Source of the DNA: Lepidurus packardi | Lineage: Eukaryota > Arthropoda > Branchiopoda > Notostraca > Triopsidae | Assembly (NCBI GenBank): GCA_023053545.1 | Contig: JAKZAN010000004.1 | Location: 1,116,001-1,180,000 of the forward strand | DNA: 64,000 bases | Reading direction: 5' to 3' | Part shown: piece by piece, positions 32,663-43,559 of the stretch | Layout: every line of letters starts with the position of its first letter | Numbering within the stretch: position 1 is the stretch's first letter | Translations under genes and position numbers: made by a program | Notes under the pieces: generated by a model | Told to the model about the DNA's origin: nothing | Database searches by the model: none | Seen by the model: only the letters and a program-made list of their open reading frames with translations

Positions 32663-35519
32663 ATCCTTTTATTAAACAACGAATGCCGGCCATGGCGGAA
32701 GTTGTTTTATACACTAATTAACTTTCATAGTTCCGTCGGTTCAGCAAGGATTGATCGACAACTTTGAATTTCACCATACAAAACGTACGTTTCCACTGAC
32801 GAACGGGACTTTCAATGGGACAGGAGGGTTTACTCCCAATGACATTCTTACTCTCGGTTACTCAGTACAGTGACACTGCCCTTTGTTAATGTCACTTTGT
32901 TCACGCTACAATTGTGGCTCGTTTTGGCTGCTCGACCCCAACAATGCCACTTTCTGCCCAGGAGGGAAAGTCAGCATGTTTGGTACCGTGAAAATGTCTG
33001 GTAATAAATGGATAACTTCCGGAATGCGCTCTCCCTTTTGGCCGGGTGGTACTAAGATCAAGGCAGCGAGTGTGCTTTTTGAACTGTAAATCGTCAAAAA
33101 TCCTCACTAATTATCTATAAGGCGTTTTCAAGACAGCATTCCTCACCAGAAAAGATTAATTCACCTAGTTATTTACATTTTTTATTATATTGTATACACT
33201 AAAATCACAAACTACTTCAAAATCTATGAAGCCGTGATACCGTTAAGAGATCACGGTTTAGTTGGAAATATACGAACCAGCAAGTGTTCGAGTTTCAAAT
33301 CCTTTTATGAAAGTTTTCTTCATGGACTAGAACAAAATCATCTTAGAACTAAAATACTGTGGGTGGATATTATACTGCTAATGGTTCTACCTTCAATGTA
33401 TAGCGAATACACAGTTTCACGTGAAAATAAACCATCCTTTAAATTAAAATAAAAACTCGCATGACAAGTTATGTGTAACCTTTTGCCAGAAAGTTCTTAG
33501 ACAGCCGTGTCTTAAGCCGTGTCTGTCACCAAGAAGGTGCCGTTCTTTTGATAAAGAGGCTAACGAGTTTCAGTGTCATTAGCTTATCGCTTAATATCTA
33601 TAGAATACCGCAGGTACTCTATAGATATTAAGCGATAAGCTGATAGCTCGCCGCTGAAAAATCAAGCACTGTAGGATTAATTTTTCTGAATAAACCTTTT
33701 GTTTTGGAAAACAAATTGTCGGATTGCGAGGACTTTAGATGTTTACGAAGTTCATAAGTTATAAATTTTTTGGTATATATTGCAGTCAATAGGAACATTG
33801 AAGATATGACGTAAAATCTTCATAATTTCGTTGGGAGATTAGGCGACAGCTTATTGTCTTGGCGGCACAGCTTTGAAAGCAGCTTCAGATATTATATAAG
33901 TCACAGATCCTGTGAAAACCAGGGAGCAAACCGCTGCAAAATTCATCAGCAAACGAGGCTGGGAAAATCCGGGTGCACTAAAAAATAAAGATGACCTTGT
34001 TTATGTCAGTTTTTTAAGCAAATTCCTGAATTTTTACCCAGCAGAGAAAAGACTCATCCCCAATACAGCTGCTGTCGTCGATAGAAGCAAAATTCCTACA
34101 CCAAAAACCACGTGGACTCGCAGGTAAAATGCTTTCAGTTGTTCTGGTACGCCAGGAACGAGAAAAATCACTAGTCCAAACGTCAGCTAGAACCGCAAAA
34201 GGAAACAACATTGATTGTTATGCTAATAATACATAAACGCTAGTAAATAAGCCAATAAGATTATCAGGAAGTTTGTTGTACAAAGTATAGAAATTATAAG
34301 GCATTAATTGAGCTGGTAGACGCCATTCAAGTTTACAAGTTAAGCCTATCCAAAATGGGAAGTGTCTTCAGAACTTCCGGGACTCTGCAGGCTCAGAATT
34401 AACGGTCACTTAATGCATGCCACACAGTTGTTTACTATTGCCCAATACAATCTAATTACGTATCCAAAAAGTACGAAATAAATTAGGGAAGAATCGAGCT
34501 TCTGTAAACGATAGTTTGGCAAGAAAAATTCCCTTTGTTTACATTTTACAGTCAGACCAAACATGTATACAAACGCTAACCTCCCTTTTTACTTTTTTTT
34601 CGTCAGACACTTGCTCTAAGGCTTAGTGTTTTTAGTATGCTCTCTAGTTAGTAGTTCTTAATCGTATACGCTCTCTCGTGCTGACAGTAACTTAAATAAC
34701 CCAAAATAGATTCTTACGTTTTCTACTTCTGACATTGCACTTGTAGAGGAAGTAGAAAAAGATTAAGAGATAAGGGAACTTAAGATTTGTCTATTTCTTG
34801 TTTGCTTATTAATTCTTTTTTTTTTTTTTTTATTTTTTTTAAATATGGTCGAGCACTTTTATTTTGGTCTGGATAGTACTGTACTGAATTTGGGTGGGGT
34901 TTTATGTGTAAACATCGTAGTCCCCAAAACGAAAGCTCAAAAGGATGTGTATAATATGAGTAAATAAAAAGATACAAAATCAAATACAAGTGGGACTTGC
35001 CTGGTAAATTAGCGTAATTAATGCTGGAATTGTAACTCCTGAGACTGATCGCACTCTTGGTAGCATGATTGTTATCGGTAGACAACAGTTTTAAACCGTC
35101 TAACTTTGGCTTTGGCTAGCAATCACTGCAGAACTGAAGTATGCATGCACGAAAAAAATATTTTTTCCTGACTGAATTCCGGAAGCGTCAAGTGTTCTTT
35201 TCGCTTTGGGGATTTTCCAAGTTTTTTCCTCGTCAACCTTTCTTTAACTTTTTATTGCAATGAGTAATTGCATTGTGTGTATGTGTACACGACCAATGGT
35301 ACGCCAAGTGTCGTACAAACTCGCTCAGCATCAACCGATAGTACCATCTGCGCCGATTGCCAGCGAAACAGACAATTATCTATTGAAGCTGTCAAAAAGA
35401 TTTTCCGAGTTGTTGGCCGACGTAGAGGCGCCAAGGAATAGCTCACCGGCATGCATCTCAATCAGGTCTCTCGGTGGAGAAGGCATTTTTACATTCATTC
35501 AAGGGAGTTGAACCTCAAG
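32663..35519. other. Interval without supported gene
   Basis: Contains one palindrome (listed separately), poly(T) at 34808-34828 and a block ATGGTCGAGCACTTTT at 34844 that also occurs at 13893. Frames at 32883-33107, 33912-34127 and 35252-35511 overlap on both strands or lack splice context and motifs. Confidence 0.4.
33581..33641. repeat. Near-perfect hairpin palindrome
   Basis: Arms of 29 bp (33581-33609 and 33613-33641) pair with one mismatch around a 3-nt GCA loop. Confidence 0.9.
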
Positions 35520-35888
35520 CTGAAGCAGGGGAACGGTTTCATTCACAGTATAGAGGTTTCACAGTATGCTAACAGGGCTATCTTCCAATGTTAAGGTTTT
35601 CTGACGACCTTCTCGGTCCCCAAAGTAATATTCAGGTAAAAGGCCAGAAAATGAAAGGGTACATTCGCAAACCTCCCAGTGCAGTTCAAGAAAGGTCACG
35701 ACGGTTTACAAAGCGCGTAATTTAAATCTATTGCTTTAAACTATGTGAGCTTAAAATAAAAGATGAATTAACTAGGTCAAAGCACAACACGTATACACAT
35801 TATAGACTATTTCGCGTTACCCAGGTTGCACCACGAGGAGGCAGTCTATTTTGCAACCCATACATAGGTGTTTTATAGTATACAGGTT
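35520..35888. repeat. Left half of a diverged inverted repeat flanking the gypsy element
   Basis: Reverse complement of about 35530-35640 aligns with 45721-45830 (shared ACATTGGAAGATA and CATACTGTGAAACC blocks). The last 29 bases before the gypsy LTR (35860-35888) pair with 45321-45355. Confidence 0.6.
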
Positions 35889-36053
35889 TGTAATATTTGT
35901 TTACTCAAATATAATAATTTAACACACTGATGGGTCGTTTACTCGACGATAATCGGGGAGCTTTTTATCACACTCCTGCTCTCTGTTATGTCCGTGTATT
36001 TACCATCCTCATTCCCGTGCTGACCTCTGTTGGCTGCTTAGCACGATGTTACA
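35889..36053 (-). repeat. 3' LTR of the gypsy element
   Basis: 165 bp, TGTAA...TTACA. Differs from the partner LTR only at the TGACCT/TGCCCT position. A T-run of about 30 lies just inside it (A-run on the element strand) in place of a classic mixed polypurine tract. Confidence 0.92.
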
Positions 36054-36061
36054 ATGCTATT

Positions 36062-36095
<34 letters not shown>

Positions 36096-36219
36096 TAGAA
36101 TAATTGTGACTGGTTTCCGCTTGAGACCATCATACAAACAGATCACAATTGTGATTCACACTTTCTTTAAGCGGATGACCAGAACTTAAATTATTTAAAC
36201 AATACAAAAGTGAGGATTA

Positions 36220-37110
36220 TTAATATAACACGAAATCTTCGTATCTTCGAGGTCGGTGATGCTCTCGACCGCTTCGTCTGACATTACCGGCGTCTGGAGG
36301 TTGGTCTTCAGTTGGTATATCGGCGCGCGGAGGTTGAGTTTCAAAAATGGTGGTACTAGGTTCCTCTTCCATCTCTTCATTTGGATTTGGTTCACCTGCA
36401 GGAATGCCACCACTTATTTTCCGAAAGAAGCTTATGTTCCTGGTGACGCAACGATGTTCGTTCACCGCAGTGACCATAGTACCGTTTATCTTGGTGACCA
36501 TGAATGGACGTGTCTCATACGGAGTCTGCAGTTTGTTTGAGATTCTGTCGCGTCTTAATAGAACGGTATCGCCCACTTCGAAGACGCGATGCTTCGACTT
36601 CTTGTCAGCGTAGTTCTTTATCTTGTTCTTGTAGGCCGTGTCTTTGTTGCGGATTTCATCCTCGGATAGAGCTGCGCGGACTTGTGGAAGCCTTGTTCGC
36701 ATTGGTCTTCCGAATAGCATGGAACCGGGCGATGCACCTGAGCTAGGATGAGGTGAGGCACGGTAGTCTAATAGGAAGTTTGAGATTCGATGTCGCCAGT
36801 TGGCTCCCTCGGCAACTGCACAGCGAAGAGCCTTTTTTAAGGTTCTCATAAATCTTTCAACTCCGCCATTTGCCTGGGGCCAAAGTGGCGTGACTTTGCG
36901 ATGATGGAAATTCATGCTTATCGCAAACTGAGCAAATTCTGCACCGTTGAACGGCGGACCGTTATCGGTCTTGACAACTTCTGGTATGCCGAATAACGCA
37001 AATATTTCTTCTAGCTTCGGTGTCACGGCTGCTGTTGACGTCGTTGTGACCTTACTGACAACGGGGTAGCGTGAATAGTCGTCATAAACAACTAGAAGGT
37101 AATCCCCGTT
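36220..37110 (-). pseudogene. Gypsy polyprotein, integrase part (downstream half)
   Basis: Continues the frame of the half at 43560-45092 after the BEL/Pao insertion. It begins in the integrase core (DYLLVVYDDYSRYP), keeps the second Asp in KTDNGPPF and the Glu in GGVERFMRTLKKAL, and ends with an Arg/Pro-rich tail (REHHRPRRYED) and a stop at 36220. No stop interrupts it, so the damage to the polyprotein is the insertion itself plus the earlier internal deletions. Confidence 0.88.
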
Positions 37111-37482
37111 TGAATGTACGGAATGGACTGTATACTTTCTTATCAGGGATGAAATGCTGGCTGGTGGTTTCAGACGGACTTTAGCGTTGAATTAGAATAG
37201 AGGTTTATTGAATATCGAATAATACTTGACAACAGAAGGATAACAAACAAGAAAAGGGGGTCACACTTGGGTGCAGAATTACACCTCTCTGTTGTCTACC
37301 GCAACTCGTTGCTACTGGAATTCACGGAAGAATATCTCGGATCCTTGATCCCCACTCTTTCACACTCAACTTCTCTCTTGCGACTCAGCACTGGCTACTG
37401 ACTACTTACTACTTACTACTTACTAAGGGGTCACGTCTTCTCCTACTACTTGTCTTCCTATTTTGCTTGTTTCGCACCAACA
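37111..37482 (-). repeat. 3' LTR of the BEL/Pao element
   Basis: 372 bp, one substitution from the 5' LTR (CTTGTCTTCC here, CTTGTCCTCC there). The polyprotein frame ends 25 bases inside it. Confidence 0.95.
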
Positions 37483-40400
37483 CTCCCCCCCGAGCAGCTA
37501 CTCGGGGCTCCGATGAGCTGCTCCGATTCCTCTTCAGCTGGCGCGGCGTCGAGCAGGGCAAGCTTATGTATCGGGCGGTGGTACATTCCCGAGTCCGTCT
37601 CCACCATTGCCGAACGAACGCAGCCATCGCTTCCCCTGAAGACTTCAGTGATTCTTCCGTGCAGCCACTTCCCGCGAAGCAGGTTGGGTTCAAGAACTAG
37701 AACTGCATCTCCTCCCTGGAAATCCCGTTGGCGGGTGCGCCACTTCGGACGACTGGTGAGGGTAGGTACATAGTATTTCTTCCAGATGTCCCATAACATG
37801 GTGGTAACACCTTGCAGGTACTTATAGAGTTTGCGGGGATTATTTTCGACCTTATCCCCGGCAGGTACGAAGTTCGATGACGATCTTTGGTGGAGAAAAT
37901 CGTTTGGGGTAATAACTCGCATGTCTTTTGGATCCGAGCTAACGTACATTAGCGGCCGACCGTTCAAAAATCCGGTGATTTCGGACAGCAGAGTTCTTAA
38001 TATCTCTTCGGTAATGTGATTCCTTTTCTCCTTCTCGATAGCCAATACCTTGTAAAGTGCCCGCTTTGCCGACTTTACTAAACTTTCATGTACACCCCCG
38101 AAATGCGGGGCCAGTGGCGGTTGGAATCTCCATTCAATGCCTTGCTCCGTACAGAATCCTTTCAGGGAGTTATCTTCGCGGGTATCTTGAGCTAGTTGGT
38201 TCAGCTCCCTTTCCGCTCCAACAAAATTCGTTCCATTGTCGGAGTAGATGCTCAATGGCTTGCCGCGGGTAGCAACAAAGCGACGTAGTACAAGTAGGAA
38301 ATCATCCGTCGACAGGGTACGCGCAAGATCGAGGTGAACCGCTCTTGTCACCATGCAAGTGAAAATGGCACCGTAACGTTTTACGACACGATTATTGCCC
38401 AGAAGAACTTCCAACGGCCCAAAGTAGTCGACGGACGTGTGGGTAAATGGAGGCGAGACATGTAGGCGTTCTACAGGAAGGTTTCCCATAAGTTGCGTGG
38501 CTGGTTTTGCAACGTCGATTTTGCACTCCATGCAGCTCCTTCGGACTCTCTTCACCGCTTCGCGCCCGTTGATGATCCAATATGTCTCCCTGAGGTGTGC
38601 CAGGACATGGTTGACACCTGCGTGCAACAATCGACGGTGGAAGTCTTCGATTATTCGCTGAGTTAAAGGGTGTTTTGGTGGTAAAAGCACCGGGTGCTTA
38701 TTCTCGAAAGGCAGATCAGCTGCTTCCAGTCTTCCACCGACTCGCAACAATCCATCTGCGTCCAGAAATGGATCGAAAGGCAATATTTTCGACGTTCGCG
38801 CCAAACTGGTGCCTTCACGTAGTCTACTGACGTCAGGACTGAATGCTTGCCACTGACAAGCCTTCAGTAGGGCTTTTAATGATTCCGTTAAGTTGCGAAA
38901 CCCGGAGCAATCCTCCGTCCGTACGCTCTCCCAGTCGACGTCGTTGGCTTGTGACGTTACGAAACAACGTTGCTCGTAGGTTGGTCTCATCTCTTCCGGG
39001 TTAACAATCCACGGAATATCTCGCGGCCAAGCATCTTCCTTTAGCAAAAGGAAATCAGGGCCCTTTGACCAGGACTGCATATTTTCATGGTTGATATCCA
39101 AACCAGATCGTGTGGCAATGTCACTGCTGTTACGCTTGCCGGGTACGTAGCGCCATTCGTCGGGGCGCGTCAGAGTTTGGATCTCACCGATCCGGTTACT
39201 AACGAACGGTTTGTAATACGAGGAAGTACCCCGGATCCAGTTGCGGACACATGAGCTGTCCGTCCAAAAGTATCTGCAATCAACCGTCCTTCGTAGTGCC
39301 CTCCCCACGTAGGTGGCCAGTCGAGCTCCTAACAGAGCTGCGTTCAGCTCTGCTTTCGCGATCGAAATAGTTTTGAGTGGGGTAAGTTTCGTTTTGGCCA
39401 TAACGATGTTAGTGCGTACGCTACCATCCTTATAGACCACTCGGGTGTACACGACTGTCGCTACGGCTTCCTGAGAAGCGTCTCCGAACGTATGTAGTTC
39501 TACCCGGTCAATTGAATCCTCTTCAGGGAATAGGCATCTGGGTATTTCTACTCTTCGTAGGTCTCGAAGTACCAACAGCCACTCGCGCCACCACTGGCTC
39601 GCTTCTTCCGGAATATCATCATCCCAGCCCAGACCGCCGAGACCCAATTCTCGCAGTTTAACTTTTGCCTTAACGGTCAGCGGTGCGAGGAACCCCATTG
39701 GGTCAAACATCTCCGCTAAGACTTTCAGTAGTCCCCTTCGGGTAAACACGACGTCATGCGGATCGGCCATCCCTGACGTTAGAATGTCTCGTGATGGCAC
39801 CCACAGTATCCCTAAGACCTTCGCGGACTCCTGGTCACTCAACGCACCGTAATGTGTTTCCTCTGTCCCGACAGAATCTAGAATACGAGGGCAGTTCGTG
39901 ACCCATTTTCCCAAGTGAAAATCTCCGCGACTTAAAAGGTCCACGACCCCTTGGATATTCGGGATCGCTCGGTCTTTGGTGGCACTACTATCCAGATAAT
40001 CATCCATGTACAGGTTTTGAGTTAGGGCCAACGCCGCTTCGGGAAAATCCGCTCCGTATTCCTCAGCAATCCTGCGGACAGTATGGATCGCGATGAAGGG
40101 CGAGCAAGTGTCACCGAAAGCGAGACGATCCATCTGCAGGACTTCGATCGCTTCCGCGCCCTCTCCCTTCCATAGAAAACGGTGATAGCGGGCATCTTCT
40201 TCGCGAAGTCGGATCCGACTGAACATCGCTTCTATGTCCGCCACGAAAGCGACATCATGCTCTCGGAACTTACAAAACACGTCCGGAATCTCAGCTTGCA
40301 GGACGGGTCCTGGGAGTAGAGCGTCGTTCAAGCATTTACCTTCGAACTTGGCCGCGGAGTCGAAGACAACCCGCAGTTTCCGTTTGTCGTTGGATTTCTT

Positions 40401-42923
40401 GTACACCCCGTGGTGAGGTAAGAAATATTGGCGAGGGTGTTCGAGTTCCTCCTTGCCAGTAACCTTGTGGGCATAGCCTTGGTCAACGTATTTCTTTATG
40501 GCGTCCCTGTAGTCCGCTTCATACTCGCGATCCTTCGCGAATTTTCGTAACAGGGTCAGGAAACGTTGCTGTGCCATGGCGCGGTTGTTCGTCAGGTCCG
40601 GTTCCCCCTCTCGCCAAGGTAGGGTGATTTCATAGCCGGGGTTCAGGAACTTCGTTCCCTCCGCTACTATCTTTACTGCACGAGAATCTTCTTTCGAGAA
40701 GATCAATCCGCTGGAGTGTTCGGTGCCGAACGACTCGGTTTCACAAAACGCCCTGAAAGTTGCGTCGAGGTTGTCGTAAGCCGCTCGGATTAGGTTGACT
40801 CGTGGTCTCTGACTACAGCCCGGTCCAATTACCCCTCTGGCAAACCAGCCGAAGTCCGTTCGTATGGCTCCTGGTTCGCCCTTCTTGCCCCGACGGACTT
40901 CAATGGGGTCGAGTAAATGGTTGTAGTTTGATCCGATAAGAAGGTGAATCTCTCCTCCGGAATCAAGCAGCGGCAAGTCCTTTAGATGAGACCATTTCTT
41001 CTTCAGATTGATCCATTTTATCCTGTCGGTATCTTCGCATACCTGCGGGATGGAGTTGAAGACAATAGGTAGCGACCCATTCTCCCCCTCAATTTCCACC
41101 TCCACTTGCTTCGTTCTGTAGTCTCTACACTGACCACCCACTCCGTGAAGCTGTAAGTCATAGCTCTCCGCTGCGAACCCCAAACGCCTTAGGAAGTCGT
41201 CTTGGATAAGACACATGTTGCTTCCTTCATCTATAAGCATGTTCGCCCACACTCTTCTTCCCTTTGCGTCGATTACTCGCACGGCCATAACGCCTAAGGC
41301 TACCGTTTCACGGCGATTTTGAGTAGCGTGGACAGACAGTGTATTGGCGGTCTCGTTGCGGTGCAGAAGGCGGTGGTGACGGCTCTTGCAGCCGCTCACG
41401 CCACACTCCTTACCTGTCTTGCAATCCCGCGCTGAGTGTTTGCCCCGGAGGCAAAAAAAACACAACCTCCTGTCTTCGGCAAGCTTCTGACGTTCGTTAA
41501 TTGGTAGAGCCTGGAACTTCGGACAACTGTCTAACCGGTGATCCGCTCCGCAGTTCCAGCAGCCGGTATTCTTCGTCGGTTTCGTTGGATCGGCCGAAGC
41601 GTTGTTGCTGCGCCCTTTAACCTTCTTGTCTAGCTCTTTCTTCGACTTGTCTTGCTCTGCTGCGATATCGTACGCGTTTTGATATGCAGCCGCTCGGTCG
41701 CAAAGCCACGTGCCGAACCTGTCCAGTTCCTGAAGGAAAGTTCCTGCCGAACAGCCTTCATTCCACGCGAGGCGGTCTTGGACCGACAGCTTGGCAGTGA
41801 CACGTTCGATCAAGTCTCTGTGACTGCAGCCTCCGATGCGGTTGAGGTCGAAGAGGTGGGTGCGTACGCGCTCCGCAAATCTCTTGAAAGCGGTGGAGCT
41901 CTTTCCGACTTCAAGCTTGTCTATGGCTTGAATGTGGGCTGCTCTCATAACGTCACGACGTCCGCAATGATCCCTTAGGCGACTTAGTGCAGCCTTGTAC
42001 GCGTCCTCGCCGCCTCCGAGACCATACACGATGTCTGTACAATCCCCGCGTAGGTTACGTCGGAGAATAGCCAACTTTTCCCCAGGGCTTTTCCATGTTT
42101 CGTGAACCAGTGATCGGAAAAGATCGACCCACTGGAACCATTCTAGCGCTGATCCTGAGTACGGATCCAGTTTAGCTTCTGAGTGTTTCGAGCAGCCAGA
42201 GCTTGCTGCGTTCCGCTTCCCCTTTCCGCAGACGTAAGCGTCAATCCAGGCGTCCGGAGCTTCGTTGTTCGTTTCCTGGTCTTCTAGCCATTCTGAAACG
42301 CGATTTTTCGATGTTGGTGAGCTCCGTCTTGTCGCTTTCGCCTTGGGAATTTGTGTAGATTTTGTCTTGTTCAAAGCACCTTCAAGGGCCTTCACAAGAT
42401 AGTTACTCAATTGTTCGGATATTTGGCTTACTGTGTCCGCTACGTCTACACCCTTTGAGGATTGATCATGTCTTGCGGGGGAATGTACCACGGACTGAGC
42501 ATAGCTTCTGGTGACAATACTACTTCGCTTGTCTACGACGGAATGGGCACGGCTTCCGCTGACGTTGCTACGCTCTTCTAGGGTTGTTTGCGACTTATCA
42601 TCGGGAAACTGTTCACAGTAATCTAGGACTGCTTCAGAGATCTCGGCAACCCGGTACTCATAAGTCTGATGAAGGTCGTATTGTTTCTTTGCTTCTTCAT
42701 CATCTTCATCTAGTTCCGCTAGGATTCGGTCGTTGATACTTTCGGCCTCTTCTATAACTTCTACGCATTCCTTCAAGTAACGTTTCATAATTCTCCTTGA
42801 TTTTCCTTCGCGGATGAGAGTCTCGATCTGGTTGCAACGACTGGTGACCTTGTGTCGAAGCGACTTTCGTCTCCTCTTCAGGGCATCTGCCTCGGGAACA
42901 AGTTCAGGGTTGGCATCGGCCAT
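37458..42923 (-). CDS. BEL/Pao Gag-Pol polyprotein, 1821 residues
   Basis: Domain order: coiled-coil Gag N-terminus, Gag core, two Cys/His knuckles (CWNCGADHRLDSC and CFFCLRGKHSARDC, about residues 455-510), aspartic protease (LIDEGSNMCLI, about 570), reverse transcriptase with the YMDDYLDS catalytic box (about 985), RNase H starting TFGDAS (about 1130), integrase zinc domain (HAGVNH then CMECK, about 1430-1460) and integrase core with VDYFGP, SDNGTNF and the Glu in GGVHESLVKSAKRAL. The frame is intact from ATG to stop, which fits the near-identical LTRs. BEL/Pao elements encode a virus-like particle that reverse-transcribes their RNA in the cytoplasm and inserts the copy. The last codons overlap the polypurine tract and 3' LTR. 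Confidence 0.95.
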   Translation of the reverse strand: MADANPELVPEADALKRRRKSLRHKVTSRCNQIETLIREGKSRRIMKRYLKECVEVIEEAESINDRILAELDEDDEEAKKQYDLHQTYEYRVAEISEAVLDYCEQFPDDKSQTTLEERSNVSGSRAHSVVDKRSSIVTRSYAQSVVHSPARHDQSSKGVDVADTVSQISEQLSNYLVKALEGALNKTKSTQIPKAKATRRSSPTSKNRVSEWLEDQETNNEAPDAWIDAYVCGKGKRNAASSGCSKHSEAKLDPYSGSALEWFQWVDLFRSLVHETWKSPGEKLAILRRNLRGDCTDIVYGLGGGEDAYKAALSRLRDHCGRRDVMRAAHIQAIDKLEVGKSSTAFKRFAERVRTHLFDLNRIGGCSHRDLIERVTAKLSVQDRLAWNEGCSAGTFLQELDRFGTWLCDRAAAYQNAYDIAAEQDKSKKELDKKVKGRSNNASADPTKPTKNTGCWNCGADHRLDSCPKFQALPINERQKLAEDRRLCFFCLRGKHSARDCKTGKECGVSGCKSRHHRLLHRNETANTLSVHATQNRRETVALGVMAVRVIDAKGRRVWANMLIDEGSNMCLIQDDFLRRLGFAAESYDLQLHGVGGQCRDYRTKQVEVEIEGENGSLPIVFNSIPQVCEDTDRIKWINLKKKWSHLKDLPLLDSGGEIHLLIGSNYNHLLDPIEVRRGKKGEPGAIRTDFGWFARGVIGPGCSQRPRVNLIRAAYDNLDATFRAFCETESFGTEHSSGLIFSKEDSRAVKIVAEGTKFLNPGYEITLPWREGEPDLTNNRAMAQQRFLTLLRKFAKDREYEADYRDAIKKYVDQGYAHKVTGKEELEHPRQYFLPHHGVYKKSNDKRKLRVVFDSAAKFEGKCLNDALLPGPVLQAEIPDVFCKFREHDVAFVADIEAMFSRIRLREEDARYHRFLWKGEGAEAIEVLQMDRLAFGDTCSPFIAIHTVRRIAEEYGADFPEAALALTQNLYMDDYLDSSATKDRAIPNIQGVVDLLSRGDFHLGKWVTNCPRILDSVGTEETHYGALSDQESAKVLGILWVPSRDILTSGMADPHDVVFTRRGLLKVLAEMFDPMGFLAPLTVKAKVKLRELGLGGLGWDDDIPEEASQWWREWLLVLRDLRRVEIPRCLFPEEDSIDRVELHTFGDASQEAVATVVYTRVVYKDGSVRTNIVMAKTKLTPLKTISIAKAELNAALLGARLATYVGRALRRTVDCRYFWTDSSCVRNWIRGTSSYYKPFVSNRIGEIQTLTRPDEWRYVPGKRNSSDIATRSGLDINHENMQSWSKGPDFLLLKEDAWPRDIPWIVNPEEMRPTYEQRCFVTSQANDVDWESVRTEDCSGFRNLTESLKALLKACQWQAFSPDVSRLREGTSLARTSKILPFDPFLDADGLLRVGGRLEAADLPFENKHPVLLPPKHPLTQRIIEDFHRRLLHAGVNHVLAHLRETYWIINGREAVKRVRRSCMECKIDVAKPATQLMGNLPVERLHVSPPFTHTSVDYFGPLEVLLGNNRVVKRYGAIFTCMVTRAVHLDLARTLSTDDFLLVLRRFVATRGKPLSIYSDNGTNFVGAERELNQLAQDTREDNSLKGFCTEQGIEWRFQPPLAPHFGGVHESLVKSAKRALYKVLAIEKEKRNHITEEILRTLLSEITGFLNGRPLMYVSSDPKDMRVITPNDFLHQRSSSNFVPAGDKVENNPRKLYKYLQGVTTMLWDIWKKYYVPTLTSRPKWRTRQRDFQGGDAVLVLEPNLLRGKWLHGRITEVFRGSDGCVRSAMVETDSGMYHRPIHKLALLDAAPAEEESEQLIGAPSSCSGGSVGAKQAK

Positions 42924-43187
42924 CTCGTAGTGATGGATGCCCAGAAAGGGTAGCTTTCCTTACCGTAGGGTTTTGTTACCAACTGCTCCCAGGGGACCTG
43001 TTGCCGGCGATGCGACTTGAGGCCTGGCACGGTCAGGTCAAACAGATGACACACACACACAACGGTTTTGTACGACGGAGAAACGTTAACGCAAAATTTT
43101 CAGTGGAATTTCGAAAGAAGTCACGATGTCACAATAGCTAATGTTTGTCAATCACGAAACCACCAAGATCCGGCCCGGAGGACCAAA
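42924..43187 (-). promoter_or_regulatory. BEL/Pao leader with primer-binding site
   Basis: The element-strand sequence next to the 5' LTR reads TGGTCCTCCGGGCCGG (about 43170-43185), the form expected for pairing with a tRNA 3' end. The rest is untranslated leader with a GT-rich dinucleotide run near 43050. Confidence 0.75.
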
Positions 43188-43559
43188 TGAATGTACGGAA
43201 TGGACTGTATACTTTCTTATCAGGGATGAAATGCTGGCTGGTGGTTTCAGACGGACTTTAGCGTTGAATTAGAATAGAGGTTTATTGAATATCGAATAAT
43301 ACTTGACAACAGAAGGATAACAAACAAGAAAAGGGGGTCACACTTGGGTGCAGAATTACACCTCTCTGTTGTCTACCGCAACTCGTTGCTACTGGAATTC
43401 ACGGAAGAATATCTCGGATCCTTGATCCCCACTCTTTCACACTCAACTTCTCTCTTGCGACTCAGCACTGGCTACTGACTACTTACTACTTACTACTTAC
43501 TAAGGGGTCACGTCTTCTCCTACTACTTGTCCTCCTATTTTGCTTGTTTCGCACCAACA
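43188..43559 (-). repeat. 5' LTR of the BEL/Pao element
   Basis: 372 bp, 371 positions shared with the 3' LTR. Confidence 0.95.

Larger units (their letters stand above)
37111..43559 (-). mobile_element. Complete BEL/Pao LTR retrotransposon, very young
   Basis: Two 372-bp LTRs (37111-37482 and 43188-43559) read TGTTGG...CATTCA on the element strand and differ at one base. Both sides carry the 6-bp target duplication CCCGTT (37105-37110 and 43560-43565), which lies within the integrase region of the gypsy element. One uninterrupted 1821-codon frame fills the interior. A primer-binding site follows the 5' LTR and a CGGGGGGGAG polypurine tract precedes the 3' LTR. All known parts of an autonomous element are present. 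Confidence 0.95.

Noticed and set aside
33912..34127. Plus-strand 71-codon frame
   Set aside because: The opposite strand is open over the same bases and no splice signals fit.
41652..41978. Plus-strand 108-codon frame
   Set aside because: Antisense shadow of the BEL/Pao polyprotein.
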